Source of the DNA: DATHTK01 sp035463295
GTDB lineage: Bacteria; Actinomycetota; Rubrobacteria; Rubrobacterales; Rubrobacteraceae
Direction of reading: 5' to 3'
Assembly: GCA_035463295.1 (NCBI GenBank)
Contig: DATHTK010000006.1
Coordinates: forward strand, 1-20,073
DNA: 20,073 nucleotides
Made by a program: the position numbers and the translations under genes. This document shows positions 1 through 5,974 of this stretch, piece by piece (position 1 is the first letter of the stretch; every line of letters starts with the position of its first letter). A model generated the notes under the pieces. The model saw only the letters and a program-made list of their open reading frames with translations. It was not told the DNA's origin and ran no database searches.

Positions 1-610
1 CGATCAGGTAGTAGGAGGCGATCGCCGTGAGATCCCAGAAGACAAAGACCAGGATGAGATCCTGCGCCATCGCCAGCCCTACCATGGAACCCATGAACAT
101 CAGAATGAAGAAGTAGAAGCTCACGGCGTCCGACTCGGGACGATGCTCGTGGTGGAGGTGGAGCGGTATGTAGCGCGAGGCGTAGACCACTACCAGAAAT
201 CCGATGCCGGTCGCGAGCAGCGAGTAGAGAACGGCGAGGCCGTCCAGCTCGACGGCGAAGCGCAGATCCAGGGTCGGCGCCCACGCAACATCCACTGCTC
301 CCCCGCCCGAGAACCAACCGAACAGGGTGGCCCCGAATGCCAGTGCCGCCAGCGCGCCGCCGACCGGCGCCGTGAACGCAGGACGGACCATCCCGACGAG
401 TGTCGCGGCGGGCGCGGCCAGGATAGCCAGAATCAGCGGCGCGAGAACCTGGAGCGACGTCAGCGGCAGCCCCCGATCGGGGAGTACCGTCCACCCGTCC
501 GACCGGGTGTCTGCGCCAGCGATAGTTTTCTGGTGCGCTCCATATAACCCTCGGACGGCGGAAGACAGACTGTGGAGATCACAACGCCTCTGGCGTGCCG
601 CCAAACGCAT
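1..610 (-). CDS. mnhA: Mrp/Mnh-type Na+/H+ antiporter subunit A, N-terminal part (runs off window)
   Basis: This frame is open from an ATG at 610 to the window edge, giving 203 codons without a stop. The encoded segment has a hydrophobic helix near residues 50-75 (LQVLAPLILAILAAPAATLV). It then has the block VELDGLAVLYSLLATGIGF, the segment FYFFILMFMGSMVGLAMAQ and FVFWDLTAIASYYLI at the edge. This series is typical of the NuoL/MrpA proton-channel family, and the FMGSMVGL segment is closer to MrpA than to NuoL. MrpA is the large membrane subunit of a multisubunit Na+(K+)/H+ antiporter. The stretch before the first helix is about 50 residues and is not family-like, so the true start may be later; no in-frame ATG, GTG or TTG was found between codon 3 and the ATG at 391. 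An mnhG remnant on the same strand at 2899-3258 supports an Mrp cluster that has been broken up. The family call is firm; the start is uncertain. Confidence 0.75.
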   Translation of the reverse strand, partial: MRLAARQRRCDLHSLSSAVRGLYGAHQKTIAGADTRSDGWTVLPDRGLPLTSLQVLAPLILAILAAPAATLVGMVRPAFTAPVGGALAALAFGATLFGWFSGGGAVDVAWAPTLDLRFAVELDGLAVLYSLLATGIGFLVVVYASRYIPLHLHHEHRPESDAVSFYFFILMFMGSMVGLAMAQDLILVFVFWDLTAIASYYLI

Positions 611-659
611 CCACTAGTTTAGCCACCCGTCGCCCGTTGCGCTAGTAGAGTCGGTCCGG

Positions 660-701
660 CGGAGGAATCTCCGTCGAGCGTCCGCTATAGCGGGTACAAT
701 G
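660..701 (+). promoter_or_regulatory. Putative moaA promoter region with palindrome CCGCTATAGCGG
   Basis: A perfect 12-bp palindrome CCGCTATAGCGG lies at 682-693 and a -10-like TACAAT at 695-700, about 35 bases before the moaA start. Just upstream, CGGAG-GAAT-CTCCG (660-673) is a second inverted repeat. No convincing -35 box was found. The palindrome could be an operator or a coincidental dyad around a TATAGC hexamer. Confidence 0.35.
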
Positions 702-734
702 GGCTACAGAGGGAAGCGGACCTTAGAGGCAGGG

Positions 735-1721
735 ATGACTCAGCTTACGGACTCCTACAACCGCAAGATGGACTACCTGCGCATCTCCGTCACCGACAGG
801 TGCAACTTCCGCTGCCAGTACTGCATGCCCGAGGACATCAAGTTCCAGGACAAGAGTCACATCCTCACCCTAGAGGAGATGCTGACCTTCGCCGAGGCCT
901 GTTTGCAGCTCGGTGTCACCAAGGTGCGGGTCACCGGCGGCGAGCCGCTAGTCCGCAGGGGCGTCGTCAAGTTCGTATCGTGGCTGAAGGATCTCGGCTT
1001 CGAGGACGTCACCATGACAACCAACGGCTACCTGCTCGAGGAGAACCTCGACGGGCTCGTAGAGGCCGGCCTCGACCGCATAAACATCTCGCTCGACACC
1101 TTGAAGCCCGAGAAGTTCGCCTTTATCACGCGCCGCGATCACTTCCAGAAGGTATGGAGCTCCATCATGGCCGCGCTCGAGACACCCTTGTCGCCGGTCA
1201 AGATAAACGCGGTCGCCATGCGCGGCGTGAACGACGATGAGATAGCGGACATGGCGAAGCTCACACTCGAGTACCCTATGCACGTCCGCTTTATCGAGCT
1301 CATGCCCCTGAACGGCGACACGGACGGCTCGCGCTTCCGCTCCCTCTTTATCTCGGGACGGGAGATCCTGGACCGCGCGCAAGGGGAGCTCGGTGAGCTG
1401 CGCCCCGTAGAGAAAGACGACCCGGCGGCCCCCGCCGACGAGTTCAAGTCCGACGGCGCCCCCGGCACCTTCGGCGTCATAACGCCTGTATCCGAGCCCT
1501 TCTGCGCGCGCTGTTCCCGCCTCAGGCTCACCGCGGACGGCAAGATCCACCCGTGTCTTTTGACCGACCTCGACGTCCCCGTCAAGGACGCCATCCGCTC
1601 CGAAGACCCGATCCCGGCGATTCACAAAGTCCTGTGGGAGACCGCCCGGATAAAGCCCGCCGCCGGCCTCACGCTCCCCGAGGAGTCCCGCAACCGCACG
1701 ATGAGCCAGATCGGGGGCTAA
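735..1721 (+). CDS. moaA: GTP 3',8-cyclase MoaA (molybdenum cofactor biosynthesis)
   Basis: MoaA is a radical-SAM enzyme that, with MoaC, converts GTP to cyclic pyranopterin monophosphate, the first step of molybdenum cofactor synthesis. The 328-residue product has the N-terminal radical-SAM cluster motif C23-x3-C27-x2-C30 (DRCNFRCQYCMPE) followed by TGGEPL. It has the second, C-terminal iron-sulfur motif C-x2-C-x13-C (FCARCSRLRLTADGKIHPC) and ends in the conserved Gly-Gly tail (RTMSQIGG). Length is normal for the family. ATG 735 is chosen because AGAGG/AGGG lies just before it and the protein then starts as MoaA usually does. An in-frame ATG at 699 sits inside the likely -10 box and is less likely. 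No other moa, moe or mob gene is present in the window. Two hairpins follow the stop codon. Confidence 0.95.
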   Translation: MTQLTDSYNRKMDYLRISVTDRCNFRCQYCMPEDIKFQDKSHILTLEEMLTFAEACLQLGVTKVRVTGGEPLVRRGVVKFVSWLKDLGFEDVTMTTNGYLLEENLDGLVEAGLDRINISLDTLKPEKFAFITRRDHFQKVWSSIMAALETPLSPVKINAVAMRGVNDDEIADMAKLTLEYPMHVRFIELMPLNGDTDGSRFRSLFISGREILDRAQGELGELRPVEKDDPAAPADEFKSDGAPGTFGVITPVSEPFCARCSRLRLTADGKIHPCLLTDLDVPVKDAIRSEDPIPAIHKVLWETARIKPAAGLTLPEESRNRTMSQIGG

Positions 1722-1763
1722 CGCACCAAACGGCTCCCGGTCCCCTCCCTCAAACTCAAAGAG

Positions 1764-1818
1764 CACCCCCAAACCAGGGGGTGTAAGAGGCAGCGCCGGA
1801 GCCCCGAAGGGCCCCGGC
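1764..1818 (+). terminator. Tandem hairpins downstream of moaA
   Basis: Two stems follow moaA. The first is CACCCCC-AAACCA-GGGGGTG at 1764-1783, 7 bp and perfect. The second is GCCGG-a-GCCC-CGAA-GGGC-c-CCGGC at 1795-1818, 9 bp with one mismatch and a CGAA loop. Neither is followed by a T-run. They lie between convergent genes (moaA plus, 1857-2207 minus), so they may stop transcription from both sides. Confidence 0.6.
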
Positions 1819-1856
1819 TCCGTGTGGTATCGGACCTCTAGTGGCTCCAGGAAACG

Positions 1857-2207
1857 CTAGTCGTCCAGATCATCCCCAGCATCGTCGTCCCAATCGTCGT
1901 CATCGTCGCGATCGTCTGCCCGGTCGTCGTCTCGGTTATCGTCGCCTTCGACGACACCCCGATCGTCGTCGCGATCATCGCCCCGGACTACACCCCGGTC
2001 GTCAGCGTCATCGTTTTCCTCGACGATCACCGTTCTCTCGATTACCGTCACCGGCTCGCTCGATCCGTCGTCGCCGCCTCCGGCGCCGGCGTTCCCGCCG
2101 CCTGAAGCTCCTGCTACCGTGCCGAACAACACCGCTGCGCCCAATAGTAGCGTGACCAACGCGACGGCGACTATCGTGGGCTTGTGTTTGTGAATGAGCC
2201 TGTGCAT
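1857..2207 (-). CDS. Small secreted or membrane-anchored Asp-rich protein, function unknown
   Basis: The 116-residue product has a basic N-terminus (MHRLIHKHK), one hydrophobic segment at about residues 11-35 (TIVAVALVTLLLGAAVLFG), a short Gly-rich linker, and a C-terminal half made mostly of Asp with some Arg. That half contains two near copies of a DDRGVV-x-GDD unit and ends WDDDAGDDLDD. The ATG is preceded by GGGAGGGAACACC, a strong ribosome-binding site, which supports a real gene despite the low-complexity tail. The layout fits export or anchoring with the acidic tail outside the cell, where it could bind divalent cations; that role is inference from composition only. The gene converges on moaA. 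No known family was recognised. Confidence 0.7.
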   Translation of the reverse strand: MHRLIHKHKPTIVAVALVTLLLGAAVLFGTVAGASGGGNAGAGGGDDGSSEPVTVIERTVIVEENDDADDRGVVRGDDRDDDRGVVEGDDNRDDDRADDRDDDDDWDDDAGDDLDD

Positions 2208-2247
2208 GGTGTTCCCTCCCTTGCCTTAGGTGTTATCAACTCATAAT

Positions 2248-2616
2248 TTGGCCGAATACGACGTTCTGGCCCAACTGGCGAAGGCGCCGGAGGGCGAGCG
2301 GATACGGATGCAGGAGCTGGCCCGCAGGGTGCTATTGTCGAAGAGCACCCTCAGCCAACTCTTCACCTAGCTGGAGGCGCGGGGGCTGGCGGAGCGACGC
2401 GGCGACCCGGAGAACCTGCGAGTGACGTACGCCACGATAACGGCGGAGGACAGGGAGGCGCTGGAGCGCGCCATGCCGACGTTCCGCGAGGAGGTGGAGA
2501 GGCGCTTTGCCAAGCATCTGGATGAGGGAGAGATTCGGACGCTGAGGCGCGCGATGCGCGAGGTGATTCGGGCCTCGGGCGAGGAGCCGCTCTCCGATGA
2601 GCCGAACGACGCCTAA
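2248..2616 (+). pseudogene. MarR-family transcriptional regulator, truncated and interrupted by a stop
   Basis: Reading from TTG 2248 gives a MarR-type winged helix: LAEYDVLAQLAKAPEGERI, MQELARRVLLSKSTLSQLFT, then an in-frame TAG at 2368-2370. It continues in the same frame as LEARGLAERRGDPENLRVTY and a typical MarR C-terminal helix (EVERRFAKHLDEGEIRTLRR). In intact relatives the interrupted place reads like LVDRLEARGLVER, so the stop falls between the recognition helix and the wing. About 40 N-terminal residues of the usual dimerisation helices are missing; upstream is only the leader of the divergent 1857-2207 gene. A 64-residue piece (2422-2616) could still be translated but would lack the HTH. 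I regard this as a dead gene. Confidence 0.7.
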
Positions 2617-2898
2617 CGGCCGCGCGGCGGAACGAAATCCCCGACACGGGGTCATCGCGTGAAACCGGGAGAATTGCACGGCAAGGCATTAACACATAAA
2701 CATACGACTTAAGGCGGCCGTCCCGACGCGAACTCTCTACCGGAGGGCAGCGGTGGGGCCCCGAAAGCCGCCCGCCGGCTCGGTACTGCGGCCATCGTAC
2801 TCTCGGTGGTCGAGATCCTCGGGGGTATTTTCGTCGGATGAGGCGCGATCAAGGGGTCCACCTCTCGGGTGGGCCGAAGGTTCGTTGTTGGTCGGGTC
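2617..2898. other. Non-coding stretch with a possible membrane-protein remnant
   Basis: There is no convincing gene here. A small hairpin CCCCG-ACA-CGGGG (about 2638-2650) follows the MarR remnant. On the plus strand an open stretch ending at the TGA near 2840 reads AARRLGTAAIVLSVVEILGG, which looks like one transmembrane helix. It has no start codon or ribosome-binding site, so it may be a remnant or chance. Confidence 0.3.
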
Positions 2899-3258
2899 CT
2901 AGCGATAGCCTGGTGCCTCCGACAGATTCTTACCCGACTCGTCGAGGGCACCGGGGGTCTCCATCCTCTCTCCGCGGAGGAAAGCGGCCCGCGCGATCAC
3001 GAAGGCCGAGATGGGGGTGGTGACGATCAGGAACGCCGCTATGAGCATCGCCCTGTAGATTATGTCCAGATCTCCCGTCACCACCGAGGAGGCGCAAAAA
3101 GAGATAACGCCGAGGAAGACGGCCTTGCTCGCGGCGTGCAGCCGGGTGTAGGTATCGGGCATCCGGATCACGCCATACACCCCGATGGTCATTATGAAGA
3201 GCCCCAGTATTACGAGAGCCGCAGCCGAGGCGACGAGCGCGTGCGAGTACCGCGGTAA
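2899..3258 (-). pseudogene. mnhG: Mrp/Mnh antiporter subunit G, start codon missing (probable remnant)
   Basis: The translated frame contains the MnhG hallmark GVIRMPDTYTRLHAASKA, preceded by a first helix (ALVASAAALVILGLFIMTIG) and followed by two more hydrophobic segments (AVFLGVISFCASSVVTGD, MLIAAFLIVTTPISAFVIAR). MnhG is a small membrane subunit of the multisubunit cation/proton antiporter. The frame is open up to a TGA near 3298 but has no ATG, GTG or TTG before the first helix. The first in-frame ATG (3192) would cut the helix in half. No mnhE or mnhF is visible upstream; a nuclease fragment lies there instead. It shares strand and family with mnhA at the left edge but is separated from it by moaA and other genes. 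I infer a decayed piece of an EFG-ABCD type cluster. A non-standard start cannot be excluded. Confidence 0.6.
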
Positions 3259-3414
3259 TGCCGGCCCGGCAGGTGCGAGTAGCCTATCCCCTCCTCAGAG
3301 CTCGCCGCCAGCAGTTCCTCGCCAAATTGTGGATAACGCCGTGATCCGGGGAAGCGGCGCACGTTGACGAGGTGCTTGACTCCGGCCGTCGGTAACGTCT
3401 CGGAGGAGGCTAAG

Positions 3415-3686
3415 TGTGGACTCACAGGCAGCGACGCCTCTCTTAGACGAGTCAAGGAGCTGCCGAACCGCGTCGCCCGGCCGCAGACGTTCATGGAGAT
3501 CGGCGGCTACCCTCACTACGAGAACGTGTGCAGCAACTTCCTCGCCTTCTTCGTCGACCCGGAAGGTCCTCACGGTTTAGGGAGGCACCTTGTCGCTGGC
3601 GCAGAAGGAGGCTTGGGGGCAACGTCTCCGTCGACCGTGAGGTCACCACGGAGGCGGGCAATGAGCTCTACCCCGTCATTGAACGA
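3415..3686 (+). pseudogene. PD-(D/E)XK nuclease-superfamily protein fragment, frameshifted
   Basis: The first part reads VARPQTFMEIGGYPHYENV followed by CSNFLAFFVDPEGPHGLG. This strongly resembles the N-terminal block of PD-(D/E)XK-superfamily proteins (PF14281 type; TFLEI-GYPH-ENV-SN-LAFFLDP-HGLG). The frame then turns into low-quality sequence. From 3621, in another frame, the next family block appears: NVSVDREVTTEAGNELYPVIE, where relatives have something like G-RIDLLIE. The reading frame shifts between about 3585 and 3620. The catalytic Asp expected in that block is replaced (LYPV), and everything after 3686 is missing because the intact cupin gene occupies the region on the other strand. 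This is therefore a dead 5' fragment. Such nucleases are often carried in accessory or defence-rich regions; its original role is unknown. Confidence 0.65.
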
Positions 3687-3701
3687 CCACGAGCACCCTC
3701 A

Positions 3702-4178
3702 CTACTCGAGCGGTCCGAATTCCCTTGCGTCAGAGACGTCGTAGATCTCGACCTGATGCCCCCGCCGCACCATGCGCTTTCCCAGGCGCGGGAAGTCGGC
3801 TATGTCCACGTCCAGGGCCTCGCCGCCCATCAGGTAGACGAGATCCTCCTCCCCCGAGTTACGCAGGTGATGGGGGACCTGCGGTGCGGCGAAGCCCATG
3901 AAGTCTCCCGCGGCGACCTCGTACTCCTCCTCATCTATCTCTGCCACGCCGCGACCGGAGAGGATGTAAATCCACTCTTCCTCCCGGTAGTGGGAGTGAT
4001 AGACGAACGACTCTTTGCCAGGCGGAACACGTACCCGGCTCACGCCGACCCGCGAGAAGCCGACTAGCGAACTCAGGCGCGTCCCGTAGAGTTCCGAGTT
4101 CGGGTTCCAAGGATGAGAGAATCGGGATTCTCCTCCCTCCAGCTCTCCTGCCCTTACGACGAACCTTTCTTGCGCCAT
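3702..4178 (-). CDS. Cupin-domain protein, substrate unknown
   Basis: The 158-residue product has a single cupin barrel. Motif 1 is GKESFVYHSHYREEEWIYIL with the metal-ligand pair H61/H63 and an acidic cluster at 66-68. Motif 2 is GDFMGFAAPQVPHHLRN with H103/H104. The N-terminal portion (PWNPNSELYGTRLSSLVGF) precedes the barrel. ATG 4178 is chosen because GGAGGGAGGGATCTCAG lies directly before it; the frame is open upstream but that part has no cupin-like sequence. Small single-domain cupins of this type often bind a metal and a small organic ligand, and no specific reaction can be assigned. It is the only intact gene in a belt of damaged ones, and its 3' end abuts the truncated nuclease fragment. 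Confidence 0.85.
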   Translation of the reverse strand: MAQERFVVRAGELEGGESRFSHPWNPNSELYGTRLSSLVGFSRVGVSRVRVPPGKESFVYHSHYREEEWIYILSGRGVAEIDEEEYEVAAGDFMGFAAPQVPHHLRNSGEEDLVYLMGGEALDVDIADFPRLGKRMVRRGHQVEIYDVSDAREFGPLE

Positions 4179-4408
4179 CTGAGATCCCTCCCTCCGGATT
4201 GCACGTGGTCGGTGAAAGCAATTGAAGACTGCCGGTTCTGTGCTGTCGACAACAGGCTCAACGAATTCCTGAAACACGTCTCGGAGCACTCATCTCCTAC
4301 ACGCCGTGGTGAATGTAGCTCTGCTCCTTCTCACCACTGTACTCGACATGGCTTTAGACCCAACCACCGGGGAGCGCTCTGGCGAGCAGCTCGGCCCGCA
4401 GGTGCGCT

Positions 4409-4782
4409 TCACGTCTTTTCCCCTCGTCTCGTACTCCCTTCAGGCCAATGTTCGATCCACACCAACGGAGTTGGCGACTCGTTGGCCCATATCACTCCCG
4501 CCGCTATCACTTCGGCAGAGTTGGTAATCCCACCGGGGCTGTTTGGGGGTTCGGAGCAAATCACCACGGGCCAGTCGCATACGTCTTCTGGGGGTAGATC
4601 CGAGCGCGGCACCATGCACGGCGACTTCTAGAGCTCTTGTAGGGGTGGATGTAGTCGCTAGCCAAGCGCATCGGCTCCAATGTTACCTGGTGCAGCGATC
4701 GAGGGGAATACTTTCCGCCGCTACTGGAGAAGGGGGTAGCGGCTGAAAGACTTGCTTTGGGTCTGCGAAAAGAACGCCACAT
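4409..4782 (-). pseudogene. Decayed gene of unrecognised function, frameshifted
   Basis: Two adjacent minus-strand frames each carry sequence that looks like real protein. The upstream one, up to about 4630, reads GKYSPRSLHQVTLEPMRLAS followed by DYIHPYKSSR. The downstream one, from about 4618, reads VPRSDLPPEDVCDWPVVICS, then EPPNSPGGITNSAEVIAAGV and PTPLVWIEHWPEG. The two frames differ by 2 modulo 3 and join smoothly at about 4618-4632, suggesting one former gene with a frameshift. The C-terminal part degenerates and stops at 4409. The pattern resembles small bacterial hypothetical proteins with a V(V)WIEHYP-type motif, but I cannot name a family. No start codon with a ribosome-binding site was found. 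Confidence 0.4.
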
Positions 4783-5087
4783 AGCTGGCGACTAGCTGCC
4801 TGTCTCCGTCTATGCCCTCCGGCGGGCTGGTAAAGGGGCAGAAACGATCTCTGCGCGGCTCTGGGATCCTCTGGTCCGGAGGAGCGGGACTTGGGAACGC
4901 GCAGGGGTGCCAAAGGACGCGAGGTTCCACGACCTCCTTCCTTCGCTCGGGGACCGGACGACGAAAGCCATGGAGGGCGTGTTCTCGGGTCGCACGGACC
5001 CGTAATTACAGGCGTACTGCTGCCAAGTCGGGCCGGACGTTCTCCCAGGTCCGTCTACATTTGTGCTATTTGCAGCGATTTCTACAA
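4783..5087. other. Intergenic stretch downstream of the tRNA, no gene recognised
   Basis: Open frames here have no ribosome-binding sites and no recognisable domains. I saw no integrase remnant and no second copy of the tRNA 3' end that would mark an attachment site. The 4179-4408 stretch upstream of the cupin gene is likewise empty apart from that gene's leader. Confidence 0.5.
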
Positions 5088-5161
5088 TAGGGGCGGTGGG
5101 ACTCGAACCCACACTGGAAGGATTTTAAGTCCTCTGCCTCTGCCTATTGGGCTACGCCCCC
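5088..5161 (-). tRNA. tRNA with anticodon UAA (Leu codon UUA), short variable loop
   Basis: The minus strand folds as a 74-nt cloverleaf. The acceptor stem is GGGGGCG/CGCCCCT, with six Watson-Crick pairs and a G1-U72 wobble, and the discriminator is A73. The D arm is GCCC-AATAGGCAGA-GGC with G18G19. The anticodon stem-loop is GAGGA-CTTAAAA-TCCTT with anticodon UAA. The variable loop is only CCAGT. The T arm is GTGGG-TTCGAGT-CCCAC. No CCA is encoded (TTG follows). The 17-nt D arm with a 3-bp stem is like that of tRNA-Leu, and A73 is the LeuRS discriminator. Bacterial tRNA-Leu, however, is class II with a long variable arm, which is absent here. It should read UUA; the amino acid it carries is an inference. 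It follows the DUF501 gene on the same strand. Confidence 0.85.
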
Positions 5162-5176
5162 GGGTGCGTGCCGGGG

Positions 5177-5182
5177 AGTATA
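5177..5182 (-). promoter_or_regulatory. Extended -10 element for the tRNA
   Basis: TGG-TATACT on the minus strand (hexamer 5177-5182) matches an extended -10 (TGnTATAAT). It would start transcription about 8 bases before the tRNA 5' end. It lies just downstream of the DUF501 stop codon. No clear -35 box was seen. Confidence 0.4.
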
Positions 5183-5186
5183 CCAG

Positions 5187-5633
5187 CTAGGATTCGGGCC
5201 TCTCCGCGCTGCAGCAGGCGTCACGGGGATAGGGGAACTCGAGGCGCCGGAGGGTCCATTCCGCTACCTCGTTGGGCCTGGCGCCGGAGAGGTGGAGGGC
5301 GGTGAAAGCGTGGAGGCACTTTATGTAGCCGCCCGCTCTCACGCCGGCGACCCGGGTGCCGTAGCGGGCGAGATGGTCGGTGTGGATCTCCTCGACACTC
5401 TCCTCGCCGACCTCCTCGGTAGCAGCGCGCACGCCGCCCGAGGACTCCACGCGTGCGATAGCTCTGTCCAGACTCGAGCAGGTGACCCAGAAGCTCGTCG
5501 GCATGTTGCGCGACCTCTGGTTCTCGATCACACTCGGAAGCCCGAACGGACAGCGGGCCGCGACGCGGAAGGGCCTCGGAGAACGGCCGAGCTGACGCGC
5601 GACCACAGCGTGGTCTCTAGAGGTTTCAGACAA
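5187..5633 (-). CDS. DUF501-family protein
   Basis: The product of about 148 residues begins near DHAVVARQLGRSPRPFRVAA and has the family pattern RCPFGLPSVIEN, then PTSFWVTCSSLDRAIARVES, and GGYIKCLHAFTALHLSGARP. This fits DUF501 (PF04417), a Cys-containing actinobacterial family of unknown function. TTG 5633 is preferred because GGGGGAG sits 8 bases upstream; an in-frame GTG at 5657 has no such site. The gene lies 44 bases after the ftsB-like gene. In many actinobacteria the order is eno, ftsB-like, DUF501, then an exopolyphosphatase gene. Here pyk is inserted after eno, and no exopolyphosphatase gene follows; the tRNA is next. Confidence 0.85.
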   Translation of the reverse strand: MSETSRDHAVVARQLGRSPRPFRVAARCPFGLPSVIENQRSRNMPTSFWVTCSSLDRAIARVESSGGVRAATEEVGEESVEEIHTDHLARYGTRVAGVRAGGYIKCLHAFTALHLSGARPNEVAEWTLRRLEFPYPRDACCSAERPES

Positions 5634-5677
5634 GAACCGTACTCCCCCTTCGAGCACCGACTACGCGTCCTCGAAGC

Positions 5678-5956
5678 CTACTCCCCAACTATGTAGACCT
5701 TCTCTCCGGGCCGGATCATGCCGTAGCGTTCGCGAGCGGCCCGTTCGATGCCCTCGGGGGTGTTCAGCTCCTCTATGAGCCGTCGTTGCTCGACGTTCTT
5801 GGCCTCGGTCTCGCGCAGCCGCTCTTCGAGGGCCGGGATCTCGACCCGGCTATCGACGATCTGCTGGATAGGCGCGACGTAGGAGGCGAGAAGGATACCG
5901 AAGAAGGCGGCGTAGAGCAGAACCGCCAGCGGTCGGTATCTCCTCGGCACGCTCAA
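5678..5956 (-). CDS. FtsB/DivIC-like septum formation initiator
   Basis: The 92-residue product has a short basic cytoplasmic N-terminus (SVPRRYRP), one transmembrane helix at about 10-32 (LAVLLYAAFFGILLASYV), a coiled coil of about 30 residues (RLRETEAKNVEQRRLIEEL) and the family-typical end IERAARERYGMIRPGEKVYI. FtsB/DivIC proteins bind FtsL and FtsQ/DivIB and help recruit the septal peptidoglycan machinery; the active part lies outside the membrane. TTG 5956 is used, with GTG 5950 as an alternative; GAGAG lies about 8 bases upstream of TTG. It begins 18 bases after the pyk stop, so it is probably co-transcribed with eno and pyk. Confidence 0.9.
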   Translation of the reverse strand: MSVPRRYRPLAVLLYAAFFGILLASYVAPIQQIVDSRVEIPALEERLRETEAKNVEQRRLIEELNTPEGIERAARERYGMIRPGEKVYIVGE

Positions 5957-5974
5957 CGCGGTTTCTCTCTCTTC

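Noticed and set aside
948..1772. Minus-strand open frame of 274 codons opposite moaA
   Set aside because: Antisense shadow of a clear radical-SAM gene; no recognisable motif.
1841..2155. Arg-rich plus-strand frame opposite the Asp-rich gene
   Set aside because: Shadow of the GAC-repeat codons; the minus-strand frame has the ribosome-binding site and signal segment.
4783..5087. Possible integrated element or attachment site next to the tRNA 3' end
   Set aside because: No integrase, no direct repeat of the tRNA 3' end and no phage-like gene was found, so an integrated element cannot be supported.
4891..5190. Open frame reading GTRTHTGRILSPLPLPIGL across the tRNA
   Set aside because: It is the antisense translation of the tRNA gene, a known source of spurious protein annotations.
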